Positions 51,469 to 60,063 of a DNA stretch of 60,854 nucleotides are shown piece by piece (the stretch's first letter is position 1; every line of letters begins with the position of its first letter). Below the pieces are notes generated by a model. That model made no database searches. It saw nothing but the letters and a program-made list of their open reading frames with translations, and was not told the origin of the DNA. The position numbers and the translations under genes are program-made. Source of the DNA: Pseudoflavonifractor phocaeensis (GTDB lineage Bacteria > Bacillota > Clostridia > Oscillospirales > Oscillospiraceae). The stretch lies in contig NZ_JACJLC010000011.1 in NCBI RefSeq assembly GCF_016901955.1, positions 1-60,854 of the forward strand, written 5' to 3'.

Positions 51469-53379
51469 ATGGCGGCGCTGGCAAAGGTAAAAGGCTTTGG
51501 GACCCTGTTCTGGACCCGGTGGAAGGGAGCCTCCTCCACCATTGCGTTTTATCTCGTCCAGTTTTTGCTTGTAATGTGGTTTTTTGGTACCAATTACGCT
51601 ATGGTGGTCTCGGGCTCCACCACTCTGTTCCAGCTCCGGCGGCGGGAGCCCAACCGGCTGGAGGACTACCTGTCCATGTTCTTCATGTCCCTGGTGCTCT
51701 GCCTGCTGGCCTTCGCGGCAGGGCTCAACGTGTGGCTATGTGCCCTGCTGAATTTTGGGGTGCTCTTCATCCTGGTGATCTGGAAATGCAGTCAGTTCGC
51801 TCCCAAGGGCCACCTGGGCTACGCCATGACCTTCGTATTCCTGGAGCTGCGGCCCATCTCCCCAGAGCAGCTGCCCACCCAACTGGCGGCGGTGGCCTTC
51901 TGCTCCCTGCTGCTGGTGGTCGCCCTCATCATCAACGCCCGGGCGGCCAACATCTCCGCCGATCCGGCGGGGCAGATCGCACGCAGCCTGAACCGGCTGG
52001 CAACCCTGCTGGACAAGCTGGGCAAGGGGGAGGCCGATCCCTCCGCCGCCCAGGAGCTGTACGAGCTGGCCCGCTCCTTCCACCGGCAGGGCTACGGCCA
52101 GCAGGGGCTGCTCTACCTGCCCGACAACCAGAAGCGGTTCTACCACCTCTTTGCCCTGCTCTTCCAGCGGGCTTCCTATCTGGTAGCCGACGACGCCGCC
52201 TGGCAGGAAGCCCGGGCCACCCCCGGCTTTGCCCAGCACATGAACACCCTGGCGGAGGTGGTGCGCCAACTCCAGAATGCCTGGGAGCCCGCCGGCCGGC
52301 AGCGGCTGGCGGTGCGGCTCCAGGCCCTGCTGGACCACACCGACCTGCCCCAGGGGCGGCTGCGCATCTTTTACCGCAGCGTACTCCACACCCTGCTGCT
52401 CCTCTGCCGGGAGTCCTTCCACGCCCAGCACAGTCCCTTGTTCCGTAAGGTGCCCTGGCGGGCGGTGGGCCAGGGCCTGCGACAGCGGCTCTCCCCCACC
52501 CGGTTTGAGTTTCGCTTCGCCCTGCGGCTGGGGGTGGTGATGGTCATCAGTGCCACCGTAAGCTACCTGTGGGAGTTTGAGCACACCTACTGGTTCCCCC
52601 TCCACGCCTTTCTCCTGCTCCAGCCCAGCTATGAGGAGAGCGCCCACCGGATGGTCACCCGGCCCATCGGCACCGCCATCGGGTGCCTGCTGGTCCACCT
52701 GGCCTATCCCTGGCTGCCCGGCCTGCCGGGGGTCTTCCTGTTCTCCCTGGTCATGATCTCCCTGATGTACTGTTGCACCCCCGGCACCTGGGTGCAGCCC
52801 ATCTTCTCCACCTCCTTCGCCCTTACCATGGCCACCCTCACCATCCAGACCTATGAAGCCATCTGGCTGCGGCTGTTCTATCTGGCCATGGCGGTGGCCC
52901 TGGTGCTGGTGGTCAACACCTTCCTCCTGCCCAGCCGGAAGGAGCCCCAGTTCCGCCGGAACCTCCAGGAGCTCTTCCGGCTCCAGGCCGAATACTGGAC
53001 GGTGATCCGCCGCAGCCTGGCCCAACCGGTGGATCCCGGCCTGTTCAGTGAGCTGCTGGCCCAGTTCCACATGGTGTACCATGAGGCCGCCCAGTTCGCC
53101 GTCCAGCTACCGGAGGACCAGCGGGAATTCCACCACCGCCGGCTGGTGACCCTGTGGAACATGTTCTCCGAGCTGGAGCAGACCGAGGGTCTGGTCCAGA
53201 CCGGGGCCCTGTCCGCGGAGGAACGGGAGGCCCTGGAGAGTCTGGCCACCCGGCTGGAGGCCCGGATCCGCCCCCTGGGGGACATGGACGGCCTGACGGC
53301 GGAGTGCTTGCCCGACGGGGAGCTGCGCTACCTGGTCGGGCGGTACCTCAAAAATGCCCAGACCCTTCTGGCGGCGTAA
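51469..53379 (+). CDS. FUSC-family membrane protein (aromatic-acid-exporter-like)
   Basis: The 636-residue protein has two blocks of transmembrane helices: residues about 20-165 (AFYLVQFLLVMWFFGTNYAM) and about 350-480 (FALRLGVVMVISATVSYLWE, HRMVTRPIGTAIGCLLVHLA). They are separated and followed by long cytoplasmic helical domains. This duplicated layout is that of the FUSC/YccS/AaeB family of putative efflux proteins. Substrate unknown. GAGGGGAT precedes the ATG. It is a single gene between its own promoter and a hairpin terminator. Confidence 0.85.
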   Translation: MAALAKVKGFGTLFWTRWKGASSTIAFYLVQFLLVMWFFGTNYAMVVSGSTTLFQLRRREPNRLEDYLSMFFMSLVLCLLAFAAGLNVWLCALLNFGVLFILVIWKCSQFAPKGHLGYAMTFVFLELRPISPEQLPTQLAAVAFCSLLLVVALIINARAANISADPAGQIARSLNRLATLLDKLGKGEADPSAAQELYELARSFHRQGYGQQGLLYLPDNQKRFYHLFALLFQRASYLVADDAAWQEARATPGFAQHMNTLAEVVRQLQNAWEPAGRQRLAVRLQALLDHTDLPQGRLRIFYRSVLHTLLLLCRESFHAQHSPLFRKVPWRAVGQGLRQRLSPTRFEFRFALRLGVVMVISATVSYLWEFEHTYWFPLHAFLLLQPSYEESAHRMVTRPIGTAIGCLLVHLAYPWLPGLPGVFLFSLVMISLMYCCTPGTWVQPIFSTSFALTMATLTIQTYEAIWLRLFYLAMAVALVLVVNTFLLPSRKEPQFRRNLQELFRLQAEYWTVIRRSLAQPVDPGLFSELLAQFHMVYHEAAQFAVQLPEDQREFHHRRLVTLWNMFSELEQTEGLVQTGALSAEEREALESLATRLEARIRPLGDMDGLTAECLPDGELRYLVGRYLKNAQTLLAA

Positions 53380-53399
53380 AACTCCTAAAACCGCGAAAA

Positions 53400-53429
53400 G
53401 GGCCTGTTGCAAAATAACGCAACAGGCCC
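53400..53429 (+). terminator. Hairpin behind the FUSC gene
   Basis: GGGCCTGTTGC and its complement form an 11-base perfect stem, 20 bases after the stop. No T-run follows. A diverged inverted copy of its left half is found at 53532-53548. Confidence 0.6.
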
Positions 53430-53435
53430 CAAATT

Positions 53436-53522
53436 TGTCATCCTGAGCGTCAGGGGCGGATCTTTTCTGCCGGTTTGTCCGTCACGGAAAGATTCTTCGC
53501 CCCTTTGCGGCTCAGAATGACA
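53436..53522. repeat. MITE-like element with TGTCAT terminal repeats
   Basis: The 87-base stretch opens with TGTCATCCTGAGCG and closes with GCTCAGAATGACA, an imperfect terminal inverted repeat. The interior pairs as GGGGCG...CGCCCC with a TCTTT/AAAGA extension. Elements with these ends are widespread between genes in many bacteria. I see no coding capacity. Confidence 0.7.
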
Positions 53523-53559
53523 GCTGGACTCTATTTTACAACAAGCCCTTCACTGCTCC

Positions 53560-53946
53560 CTATTCCTGCTCCAGCAGTTCCTCCAGCAGGGCCTCCGCCT
53601 CGTACACCATCCGGTCGCAGTGGGGCTTGCGCTCCTCCCCCCGCTCGGTGGCCAGGCGCAGCAGGGTGGCACAGTCCAGGGCCTGGTTCTGGTCCTTGAA
53701 CCGGGCCATGAGCTCAGAGGCGGCGGCGTTGCCCTGGCCGGAGAGGCCCAGCACCATCAGGGCGCCGGTCACCGCTCCGCAGGTGGCCCCGTGCTTCATG
53801 CCCGCCCCAAAGTGGGCTCCCAGCTGGTAGGCCTGCTCCTGGGTCAGGCCGCACTCCCGGCAGAAGGGCACCAGGATGGACTGGCAGCAGTTGAAGTGGA
53901 TGTCTTTTCTGGCCCGCAGGGCCTTGGTCTCTTCCAATCTGTTCAT
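53560..53946 (-). CDS. C-GCAxxG-C-C family redox protein
   Basis: The 128-residue protein belongs to the family defined by a conserved cysteine pattern. An N-terminal FNCCQSILVPFC, then HGATCGAVTGALMVLGL (the GCAxxG variant), and a C-terminal HCDRMVYEAEALLEELL fit it. Members are thought to bind a metal or redox centre, but no function is proven. Its ATG overlaps the stop of the DUF4177 gene by four bases, so the pair is cotranslated. Confidence 0.87.
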   Translation of the reverse strand: MNRLEETKALRARKDIHFNCCQSILVPFCRECGLTQEQAYQLGAHFGAGMKHGATCGAVTGALMVLGLSGQGNAAASELMARFKDQNQALDCATLLRLATERGEERKPHCDRMVYEAEALLEELLEQE

Positions 53947-54137
53947 GTAGCGTCGTCTACTTCCTTTTCAAAAATCAGGTCGATCTGCACGATCTCCCCG
54001 CCCTTGCTGTGGGCGGGCACCCAGCCGGCGTACCGCCAGCCCTGGGCGGCATAGCGGTCGATCAGCTCCCGATGCTCCTTGAATTTGGTGGCAACCACCC
54101 CTTCTCCGGTCACATTGACATAGTGATACTGGTACAT
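53943..54137 (-). CDS. DUF4177 domain protein
   Basis: The 64-residue protein is a single DUF4177 domain: MYQYHYVNVTGEG at the start, then HRELIDRYAAQGWRYAGWVP and DLIFEKEV, an alpha/beta fold of unknown function. The ATG at 54137 is six bases after GGGAGG. It lies 14 bases behind recG and overlaps the next gene. Confidence 0.8.
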   Translation of the reverse strand: MYQYHYVNVTGEGVVATKFKEHRELIDRYAAQGWRYAGWVPAHSKGGEIVQIDLIFEKEVDDAT

Positions 54138-54151
54138 AGGCATCCTCCCGT

Positions 54152-56218
54152 TCAGTTGAACATGTCTCCCTGCTGGGAGAAGAGCTGCCGCACCCGCTCC
54201 AGAAGGGGCCGGTGCTCGGGCCGACACAGCTCCGGGTCAGCGGCCAGCAGCTCCTCCGCCGCCCCCTGGGCCTCCTTCAGCACCCGCATGTCCCCCGCCA
54301 GGTCGGCGATACCCAGCTGGGGCAGGCCGTGCTGCCGGGAACCAAAGAAATCGCCGGGCCCTCTCAGGCGCAGATCCTCCTCCGCTATTTTAAACCCGTC
54401 GGTGGTCTTTGACAAGACCCGCAGCCGTTCCCGGCTGTCCTGACCCCGGGTGGAGGTCACCAGCACACAGTAGGACTGGTGCTTTCCCCGGCCCACCCGG
54501 CCCCGGAGCTGGTGGAGCTGGGACAGGCCAAACCGGTCGGCGTTCTCCACGACCATCAGGGCGGCGTTAGGCACGTCCACCCCCACCTCGATGACTGTGG
54601 TGGATACCAGCACGTCCAGCTCTCCGGCGGCAAAGGCGGTCATGACCGCGTCCTTCTCCTTGCTCTTCATCTTGCCGTGGGCCAGACCCACCCGCAGGTC
54701 GGGAAACACCTGGGTGCGGAGGGTCTCGGCATAGGTGACGGCGGCTTTCAAATCCATGGCCTGACCGTCCTCTTCCCCCTCCTCCACGGCGGGGCAGACG
54801 ATATAGGCCTGCCGGCCCTCTCCCACCAGCCTGCGGACAAAATTGTACATCCGCTGCCGCTTGTCCTCCCCCACCACATAGGTGGCCACCGGGCTGCGAC
54901 CGGGGGGCAGCTCGTCCACCACCGACACCTCCAGATCCCCGTAGATCACCAGGGACAGGGTGCGGGGGATGGGGGTGGCCGACATGACCAGCACATGAGG
55001 GCGGCCCTTGGCCTTGGCGGACAGGGCGGCCCGCTGACCCACCCCGAACCGGTGCTGCTCGTCGGTGATCACCAGGGCCAGCTTGGCAAAGGCCACCCCC
55101 TCGCTGAGCAGGGCGTGGGTGCCGATGACCAGGTCCATCTCCCCGGCCTCCAGGGCGGCGTACAGTGCCTTCCGGGCCTTTCCTTTCACCGCTCCGGTGA
55201 GCAGGCCCACCCGCAGTCCTGCTCCCTCCAACAGAGAGGCCAATGTGCGGTAGTGCTGCTCGGCCAGCAGCTCGGTGGGGGCCATCAAAGCGCACTGGTA
55301 TCCGTTTTGGGCCGCCAGCCAGGCCCCATAGGCCGCCAGCATGGTCTTGCCCGATCCCACATCCCCCTGGATCAGCCGATTCATGGGCGTCCCGGAGGCC
55401 AGATCGGCCTCCATCTCCCCCATCACCCGCAGCTGGGCCCCGGTAAGCTGGAAGGGCAGCAGGGATAAAAATCCCGCCCGGGGCGCAAGCTGAAAGGGAA
55501 TACCCGCCTCCCGGTCCCGGCGGTGGCGGAGCAGAGCCATGCCGCAGGCCAAACAGAGCAGCTCCTCAAAGATGAGCCGCCGCCTGGCCCCCTCCAGGGC
55601 CATTTCGTCGGCGGGAAAGTGGATGTTCCGGCAGGCGAACTCCGCCTCCGCCAGGCTGTGGGCCAGGCGTACCGGCTGGGGGATGATCTCCGGCGCCAGC
55701 CCGGCGCATTCCTCCACACACCGGAGAGTGAGCCCTGCCAGCAGGTTGTTGGACACCCCATGGGTCAGGGAGTATATGGGCAGGATTCGGCCGGTGAAGC
55801 GGGCTTTGCCCACTGGCTCCAGTACCGGGTTGGTCATCACCCGCCGGTGCCCGGCCAGTTCCACCCGGCCGAAGCAGATATAGCTCTCCCCGGTGTGCAG
55901 CACCTCCCGCAGGTAGCCCTGGTTAAAAAAGGTGGCGGTAAGAACGCCGGTGTCGTCGGCCAGCTCCACCTTCACTAGCTCCAGCCCCTTGCGCACGCGG
56001 GAGAACCTGGCGGGGGCAGTAACCGTCACCCGCAGGCACACCGGCAGTCCCTCTGGGGCGGAGGCTATCTCCGACATTCGCCGCCGGTCCTCGTAGCTCC
56101 GGGGGTAGTAGCGCAGCAGATCCCCCACCGTCTCCAGTCCCAGCTTTGCCAGGCTCCTGGCCCGGGCGGGCCCGATCCCTGGCAACCGCTCCACCCCTGT
56201 CTCCAGCGTCAGCCCCAT
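54152..56218 (-). CDS. recG: ATP-dependent DNA helicase RecG
   Basis: RecG remodels stalled forks and Holliday junctions. The protein of about 688 residues has an N-terminal wedge/OB domain (GIGPARARSLAKLGLETVGD), Walker A GDVGSGKTMLAAYGAWLA, the DEQH box ITDEQHRFGVGQRAAL, SATPIPRTLSLVIYGDLEVS and the C-terminal QLHQLRGRVGRGKHQSYCVL with RecG-type tail. ATG 56218 has GAGGTG six bases upstream and is preferred to the GTG at 56227. Confidence 0.95.
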   Translation of the reverse strand: MGLTLETGVERLPGIGPARARSLAKLGLETVGDLLRYYPRSYEDRRRMSEIASAPEGLPVCLRVTVTAPARFSRVRKGLELVKVELADDTGVLTATFFNQGYLREVLHTGESYICFGRVELAGHRRVMTNPVLEPVGKARFTGRILPIYSLTHGVSNNLLAGLTLRCVEECAGLAPEIIPQPVRLAHSLAEAEFACRNIHFPADEMALEGARRRLIFEELLCLACGMALLRHRRDREAGIPFQLAPRAGFLSLLPFQLTGAQLRVMGEMEADLASGTPMNRLIQGDVGSGKTMLAAYGAWLAAQNGYQCALMAPTELLAEQHYRTLASLLEGAGLRVGLLTGAVKGKARKALYAALEAGEMDLVIGTHALLSEGVAFAKLALVITDEQHRFGVGQRAALSAKAKGRPHVLVMSATPIPRTLSLVIYGDLEVSVVDELPPGRSPVATYVVGEDKRQRMYNFVRRLVGEGRQAYIVCPAVEEGEEDGQAMDLKAAVTYAETLRTQVFPDLRVGLAHGKMKSKEKDAVMTAFAAGELDVLVSTTVIEVGVDVPNAALMVVENADRFGLSQLHQLRGRVGRGKHQSYCVLVTSTRGQDSRERLRVLSKTTDGFKIAEEDLRLRGPGDFFGSRQHGLPQLGIADLAGDMRVLKEAQGAAEELLAADPELCRPEHRPLLERVRQLFSQQGDMFN

Positions 56219-56328
56219 TCCATTCACCTCGTTTCCGCGCCCAGTGTAGCATATTTCCTATTTCCCGGCAAGTGCCCTCACCGTTTCCTGTAGTTCCCGC
56301 CAAGATTTGCAATTCTCTTTAAAAAATA

Positions 56329-56358
56329 TTGCAAAAACTTTAGCGTCTAAGATATAAT
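56329..56358 (+). promoter_or_regulatory. Promoter of pyc
   Basis: TTGCAA and TATAAT are separated by 18 bases. The transcript would begin near 56365, about 120 bases before the start codon. Confidence 0.8.
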
Positions 56359-56389
56359 GATTACAATGCTGTATATTGATATGGAGTAA

Positions 56390-56441
56390 GCCCGGCAGCG
56401 CGGCCGGGCAGACAGTCCCCGGCACGAAGGCGTGACCGGGG
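56390..56441 (+). promoter_or_regulatory. Two-hairpin leader of pyc
   Basis: GCCCGGC/GCCGGGC (56390-56409) and CCCCGG-CACG/CGTG-a-CCGGGG (56417-56441) lie within the untranslated leader. There is no T-run behind them, so control of translation or stability is more likely than termination. No known riboswitch is recognised. Confidence 0.45.
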
Positions 56442-56486
56442 TTCACTTGCAGAATAAGGAATATTTTATCAGAAAGGAAGGATCAC

Positions 56487-59400
56487 ATGGCGGAATGCAA
56501 GTTCAACAAAGTCCTGGTGGCCAACCGGGGTGAGATCGCCATCCGAGTGTTCCGGGCCTGCTATGACCTGGGGCTGCACACGGTGGCCATGTACTCCAAT
56601 GAGGACACCTTCGCTCTCTTCCGCACCAAGGCGGATGAGGCCTACCTTATTGGCGAAAACAAATCCCCCCTGGGGGCCTACCTGGATATCCCCTCCATCA
56701 TCGACCTGGCCAAGCGGCGGAACGTGGACGCCATCCACCCCGGCTACGGCTTTTTGAGCGAGAACGCCGACTTTGCCCGGGCCTGCGAGGAGGCCGGCAT
56801 CACCTTTATCGGCCCCTCTTCCACCATTCTGGGCCAGATGGGCGACAAGCTCACCGCCAAGGCCATCGCCAAAGCCTGCAATGTGCCCACCATCCCCGGC
56901 TCCGACCAGCCTCTGAAAAGCGGGGAGGAGGCCCTGGAGAAGGCCATCTCCTACGGCTTCCCCATCATCCTGAAGGCAGCCGGCGGCGGCGGCGGTCGCG
57001 GCATGCGCCGTTGCGACACTCCTGACGAGGTCATTCCCGCCTTCAATCTGGTGAAGAGCGAGGCCAAGAAGGCCTTCGGCAACGAGGATATCTTCATTGA
57101 GAAGTACCTGGTGGAGCCCAAGCACATTGAGGTGCAGATCTTGGGCGACAAGCACGGCAACGTGGTCCACCTGGGGGAGCGTGACTGCTCCCTCCAGCGC
57201 CGCTACCAGAAGGTGGTGGAGTTCGCCCCCGCCTTCAGCGTGCCCGAGACCACCCGCAAGAAGCTGTACGAGGACGCCGTGAAGGTGGCCAAGCACGTGG
57301 GCTATGTGTCCGCCGGCACCGTGGAGTTCCTGGTGGACAAGAACGGCGATCACTATTTCATTGAGATGAATCCCCGCATCCAGGTGGAGCACACCGTCAC
57401 CGAGATGGTCACCGGCATTGACCTGGTGCGGGCCCAGATCCTCATCGCCGAGGGTCACCCCCTGTCCACCCCCGCCATCGGCATCACCTCCCAGGACTCC
57501 ATCCACATGAACGGCTACGCCCTCCAGTGTCGGGTGACCACCGAGGACCCGGCCAACAACTTCGCCCCCGACACCGGCAAGATCACCGCCTACCGCTCCG
57601 GCGGCGGCTTCGGCGTCCGTCTGGACGGCGGCAACGCCTACACCGGCGCCGAGATCTCCCCCTACTATGACTCCCTGCTGGTGAAGGTCACCTCCTGGGA
57701 CAACACCTTTGAGGGAGTGTGCCGCAAGGCCATGCGGGCCATCAGCGAGGAGCACGTCCGCGGCGTCAAGACCAACATCCCCTTCGTCACCAACATCCTG
57801 GCCCACCCCACCTTCCAGGCGGGCAAGTGCCACACCAAGTTTATCGACGAGACTCCCGAGCTCTTCGACATCGACACCGGCCGGGACCGGGCCACCAAGG
57901 TGCTCAAGTATATCGCCCAGATCCAGGTGGACTCCCCCTCCGCCGAGCGGCTCCAGCTGGATATCCCCCGGTTCCCCCCCTACGAGAACACGCCCCCCAA
58001 GTGTACCGGCCTGAAACAGCTGCTGGATGAGAAGGGCCCCGAGGCGGTGCGGGACTGGGTGCTGGACCAGAAGAAGCTGCTCATCACCGACACCACCATG
58101 CGGGACGCCCACCAGTCCCTGCTGTCCACCCGGGTGCGCACCCGGGATATGCTCAAGTGCGCCGAGGGCACCGCCGAGATCCTCAACGACTGCTTCTCCC
58201 TGGAGATGTGGGGAGGCGCCACCTTCGACGTGGCCTACCGCTTCCTCCACGAGTCCCCCTGGGAGCGGCTGCGGCTGCTGCGGGAGAAGATCCCCAACAT
58301 TCCCTTCCAGATGCTCTTCCGGGGCGCCAACGCCGTGGGCTACACCAACTACCCTGACAACCTGATCCGGGCCTTTGTCAAGGAAGCCGCCCGGCACGGC
58401 ATCGACGTATTCCGCATCTTTGACTCCCTGAACTGGATCCCCGGCATGGAGATCGCCATGGACGAGGTGCTCAACCAGGGCAAGCTGTGCGAGGCCACCA
58501 TCTGCTACACCGGCGATATCCTGGACCCCAAGCGGGACAAGTACACCCTGAACTACTATGTGAGCATGGCCAAGGAGCTGGAGAAGCGTGGGGCCCACCT
58601 GCTGTGCATCAAGGACATGTCCGGCCTGCTGAAGCCTTACGCCGCCAAGAAGCTGGTCACCACCCTCAAGCAGGAGATCGGTATCCCCATCCACCTGCAC
58701 ACCCACGACACCTCCGGCAACCAGGTGGCCGCCTACCTGATGGCCGCCGAAGCCGGAGTGGACATCGTGGACTGCGCCATCGACTCCATGTCCTCCATGA
58801 CCAGCCAGCCTTCCCTGAATGCAGTGGTGTCCGCCCTCCAGGGCCAGGAGCGGGATACCGGACTGGACCCCGTACGCCTCCAGTCCCTGTCCGACTACTG
58901 GGCCGACGTGCGCCTGCGCTACAGCAAGTTTGAGGCGGGCATCAAGAACCCCTCCACCGACATCTACCGCTACGAGATGCCTGGCGGCCAGTACACCAAC
59001 CTGAAGAGCCAGGTGGAGAGCCTGGGCCTGGGCCACCAGTTCGAGGCAGTGAAGGAGATGTACAAAACTGTCAACGAGATGCTGGGCGATATCGTGAAGG
59101 TGACCCCCTCCTCCAAAATGGTGGGCGACCTGGCCATCTTTATGGTACAAAACGACCTGACCCCTGAAAACATCGTGGAGCGGGGCGAGGCCCTCACCTT
59201 CCCCGACTCCGTGGTGAGCTACTTCAAGGGCATGATGGGCCAGCCCGCCTGGGGCTTCCCCGAGGATCTCCAGCGGGTGGTGCTGAAGGGCGAGGAGCCC
59301 ATCACCTGCCGTCCCGGCGAGCTGCTGCCCCCGGTGGACTTTGAAAAGGCCCGGGAGGAGGTCCGCAAGTTCTACGACGACGCCACCGACCACAACGTGC

Positions 59401-59915
59401 TGTCCTGGTGCCTCTACCCCAAGGTGGTGGAGGACTTCTACCGGCACCGCCAGGAGTACGGCTATATCATGCGCATGGGCAGCCACGTGTTCTTCAATGG
59501 CATGGCCCTGGGCGAGACCAACAAGATCAACATCGAGGACGGCAAGACCCTGGTCATCAAGTACCTGGGCCTGGGCGACCTGAACGAGGACGGCACCCGC
59601 AACGTGCAGTTCGAGCTCAACGGTATGCGCCGCGAGGTGGCGGTGCCCGACAAGAGCGCCACCGCCCAGGTGCGCAAGGTCAACCTGGCCGATCCCTCCG
59701 ACAAGAGCCAGGTGGGCGCCTCCATCCCCGGCATGGTGTCCAAGATAAACGTCAAGCCCGGCGACAAGGTGGAGGAGAACCAGGTCCTGGCCGTCATTGA
59801 GGCTATGAAGATGGAAACCTCCGTTGTGGCCCGCATGGCGGGCACCGTGGACCAGGTGCTCATCAAAGAGGGCGGCTCGGTCAAGGCCGGCGAGCTGCTC
59901 ATCACGATTAAATAA
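56487..59915 (+). CDS. pyc: Pyruvate carboxylase
   Basis: This biotin enzyme turns pyruvate, bicarbonate and ATP into oxaloacetate. The 1142-residue single chain contains biotin carboxylase (VANRGEIAIRVFRACYDLGL, ATP-grasp loop AAGGGGGRGMRR), carboxyltransferase (TDTTMRDAHQSLLSTRVRT and WGGATFDVAYRFLHESPWER, metal and catalytic residues), the allosteric/tetramerisation region and a C-terminal biotinyl domain. The biotinylated lysine is in EAMKMET at about residue 1108. The ribosome site is AAAGGAAGG. Strong codon bias suggests high expression. It would supply citrate synthase. Confidence 0.97.
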   Translation: MAECKFNKVLVANRGEIAIRVFRACYDLGLHTVAMYSNEDTFALFRTKADEAYLIGENKSPLGAYLDIPSIIDLAKRRNVDAIHPGYGFLSENADFARACEEAGITFIGPSSTILGQMGDKLTAKAIAKACNVPTIPGSDQPLKSGEEALEKAISYGFPIILKAAGGGGGRGMRRCDTPDEVIPAFNLVKSEAKKAFGNEDIFIEKYLVEPKHIEVQILGDKHGNVVHLGERDCSLQRRYQKVVEFAPAFSVPETTRKKLYEDAVKVAKHVGYVSAGTVEFLVDKNGDHYFIEMNPRIQVEHTVTEMVTGIDLVRAQILIAEGHPLSTPAIGITSQDSIHMNGYALQCRVTTEDPANNFAPDTGKITAYRSGGGFGVRLDGGNAYTGAEISPYYDSLLVKVTSWDNTFEGVCRKAMRAISEEHVRGVKTNIPFVTNILAHPTFQAGKCHTKFIDETPELFDIDTGRDRATKVLKYIAQIQVDSPSAERLQLDIPRFPPYENTPPKCTGLKQLLDEKGPEAVRDWVLDQKKLLITDTTMRDAHQSLLSTRVRTRDMLKCAEGTAEILNDCFSLEMWGGATFDVAYRFLHESPWERLRLLREKIPNIPFQMLFRGANAVGYTNYPDNLIRAFVKEAARHGIDVFRIFDSLNWIPGMEIAMDEVLNQGKLCEATICYTGDILDPKRDKYTLNYYVSMAKELEKRGAHLLCIKDMSGLLKPYAAKKLVTTLKQEIGIPIHLHTHDTSGNQVAAYLMAAEAGVDIVDCAIDSMSSMTSQPSLNAVVSALQGQERDTGLDPVRLQSLSDYWADVRLRYSKFEAGIKNPSTDIYRYEMPGGQYTNLKSQVESLGLGHQFEAVKEMYKTVNEMLGDIVKVTPSSKMVGDLAIFMVQNDLTPENIVERGEALTFPDSVVSYFKGMMGQPAWGFPEDLQRVVLKGEEPITCRPGELLPPVDFEKAREEVRKFYDDATDHNVLSWCLYPKVVEDFYRHRQEYGYIMRMGSHVFFNGMALGETNKINIEDGKTLVIKYLGLGDLNEDGTRNVQFELNGMRREVAVPDKSATAQVRKVNLADPSDKSQVGASIPGMVSKINVKPGDKVEENQVLAVIEAMKMETSVVARMAGTVDQVLIKEGGSVKAGELLITIK

Positions 59916-59928
59916 GAAAACGCCGTTT

Positions 59929-59955
59929 GGGGGCCGGTTTGTTAACCGGCCCCCA
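59929..59955 (+). terminator. Hairpin behind pyc
   Basis: GGGGGCCGGTT and its complement form an 11-base perfect stem with a 4-base loop, 14 bases after the stop. The T-run is weak. Confidence 0.65.
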
Positions 59956-60063
59956 TTCCTGTAACCCGGCCGGCCTGTTACCCCTCACCGTCGCAGGGGC
60001 CGGACACCGGTCGGTCTGACCATTGCCCATCCGCCGCAAAACCGCTTTAAGGAGGCCATTCCC

